This document shows, piece by piece, positions 15,360-15,460 of a stretch of DNA of 15,460 nucleotides. Location of the stretch: NCBI GenBank assembly GCA_002336405.1, contig DDEJ01000096.1, positions 1-15,460 of the forward strand, given 5' to 3'. The DNA is from Rhodobacteraceae bacterium UBA1957 (GTDB lineage Bacteria; Pseudomonadota; Alphaproteobacteria; Rhodobacterales; Rhodobacteraceae). How positions within the stretch are numbered: the stretch's first letter is position 1; each line of letters begins with the position of its first letter. Made by a program: the position numbers and the translations under genes. Under the pieces are notes generated by a model that ran no database searches, was not told the DNA's origin, and saw only the letters and a list, made by a program, of their open reading frames with translations.

Positions 15360-15460
15360 AAAGACAGTGTTGCATTAAACCTGCACCTATGCGGCCCGAC
15401 ATCTGCCGACCCAAAGCACCAGAGCCAGCCAGCCGCTGCAAGCCCAATAGTCTGGCAATA

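Noticed and set aside
15360..15460. Possible 3' end of a minus-strand gene at the right edge
   Set aside because: Several minus-strand frames are open here. One ends at 15387 after a hydrophobic stretch and another ends in Phe near 15357. About 100 bp gives no basis to choose, so no gene is called.

Overview
The window looks like chromosomal DNA from an alphaproteobacterium of the Rhodobacterales (Roseobacter-type). This rests on recognised gene families and their order: a soxB-soxD-soxA-soxG heterotetrameric sarcosine oxidase cluster, an alphaproteobacterial-type iron superoxide dismutase, and a ccmI-ruvX-DUF1289 run. It is an inference from protein sequence, not a database match. Coding density is very high, and seven junctions overlap or abut: five ATGA stop/start overlaps, one 8-nt overlap and one 1-nt gap.

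Left edge (1-242): what looks like the last 13 codons of an IS3-type transposase running in from outside the window, then about 200 bp without a gene that contains a clean 8-bp stem-loop. Next, on the minus strand, come an Atm1/HMT-type ABC exporter (243-2054) and a large membrane-anchored LysM protein (2121-4073), with a GC-rich hairpin between them. The LysM gene is divergent from a LOG-family gene (4199-4753), and the 125-bp gap between them holds overlapping candidate promoters.

Middle (4742-7869, minus strand): sodB, a Tat-signal metallophosphoesterase, a RarD/EamA permease and a two-domain VOC protein form a tightly coupled array. The VOC gene converges on the LOG gene, and the two share a 12-bp palindromic terminus in which both encode Leu-Asn-Val-stop.

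Sarcosine oxidase (7954-13221, minus strand): soxB, soxD, soxA and soxG. The complex demethylates sarcosine to glycine, producing H2O2 and a one-carbon unit on tetrahydrofolate. The 123-bp soxB-soxD gap is filled by a 42-codon ORF that starts 1 nt after the soxB stop and ends 7 nt inside soxD; it encodes a Cys-Cys-Gly-Cys motif. The 193-bp region upstream of soxB has a candidate promoter flanked on both sides by the same 8-bp repeat.

Right end (13415-15359, plus strand): ccmI (cytochrome c maturation), ruvX (pre-16S rRNA nuclease family) and a small four-cysteine DUF1289 protein, linked by ATGA overlaps. The last 101 bp hold no gene I can support.

Most of the window is ordinary housekeeping and accessory metabolism. 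I found no tRNA, rRNA or CRISPR array. The least explained item is the small ORF between soxB and soxD.
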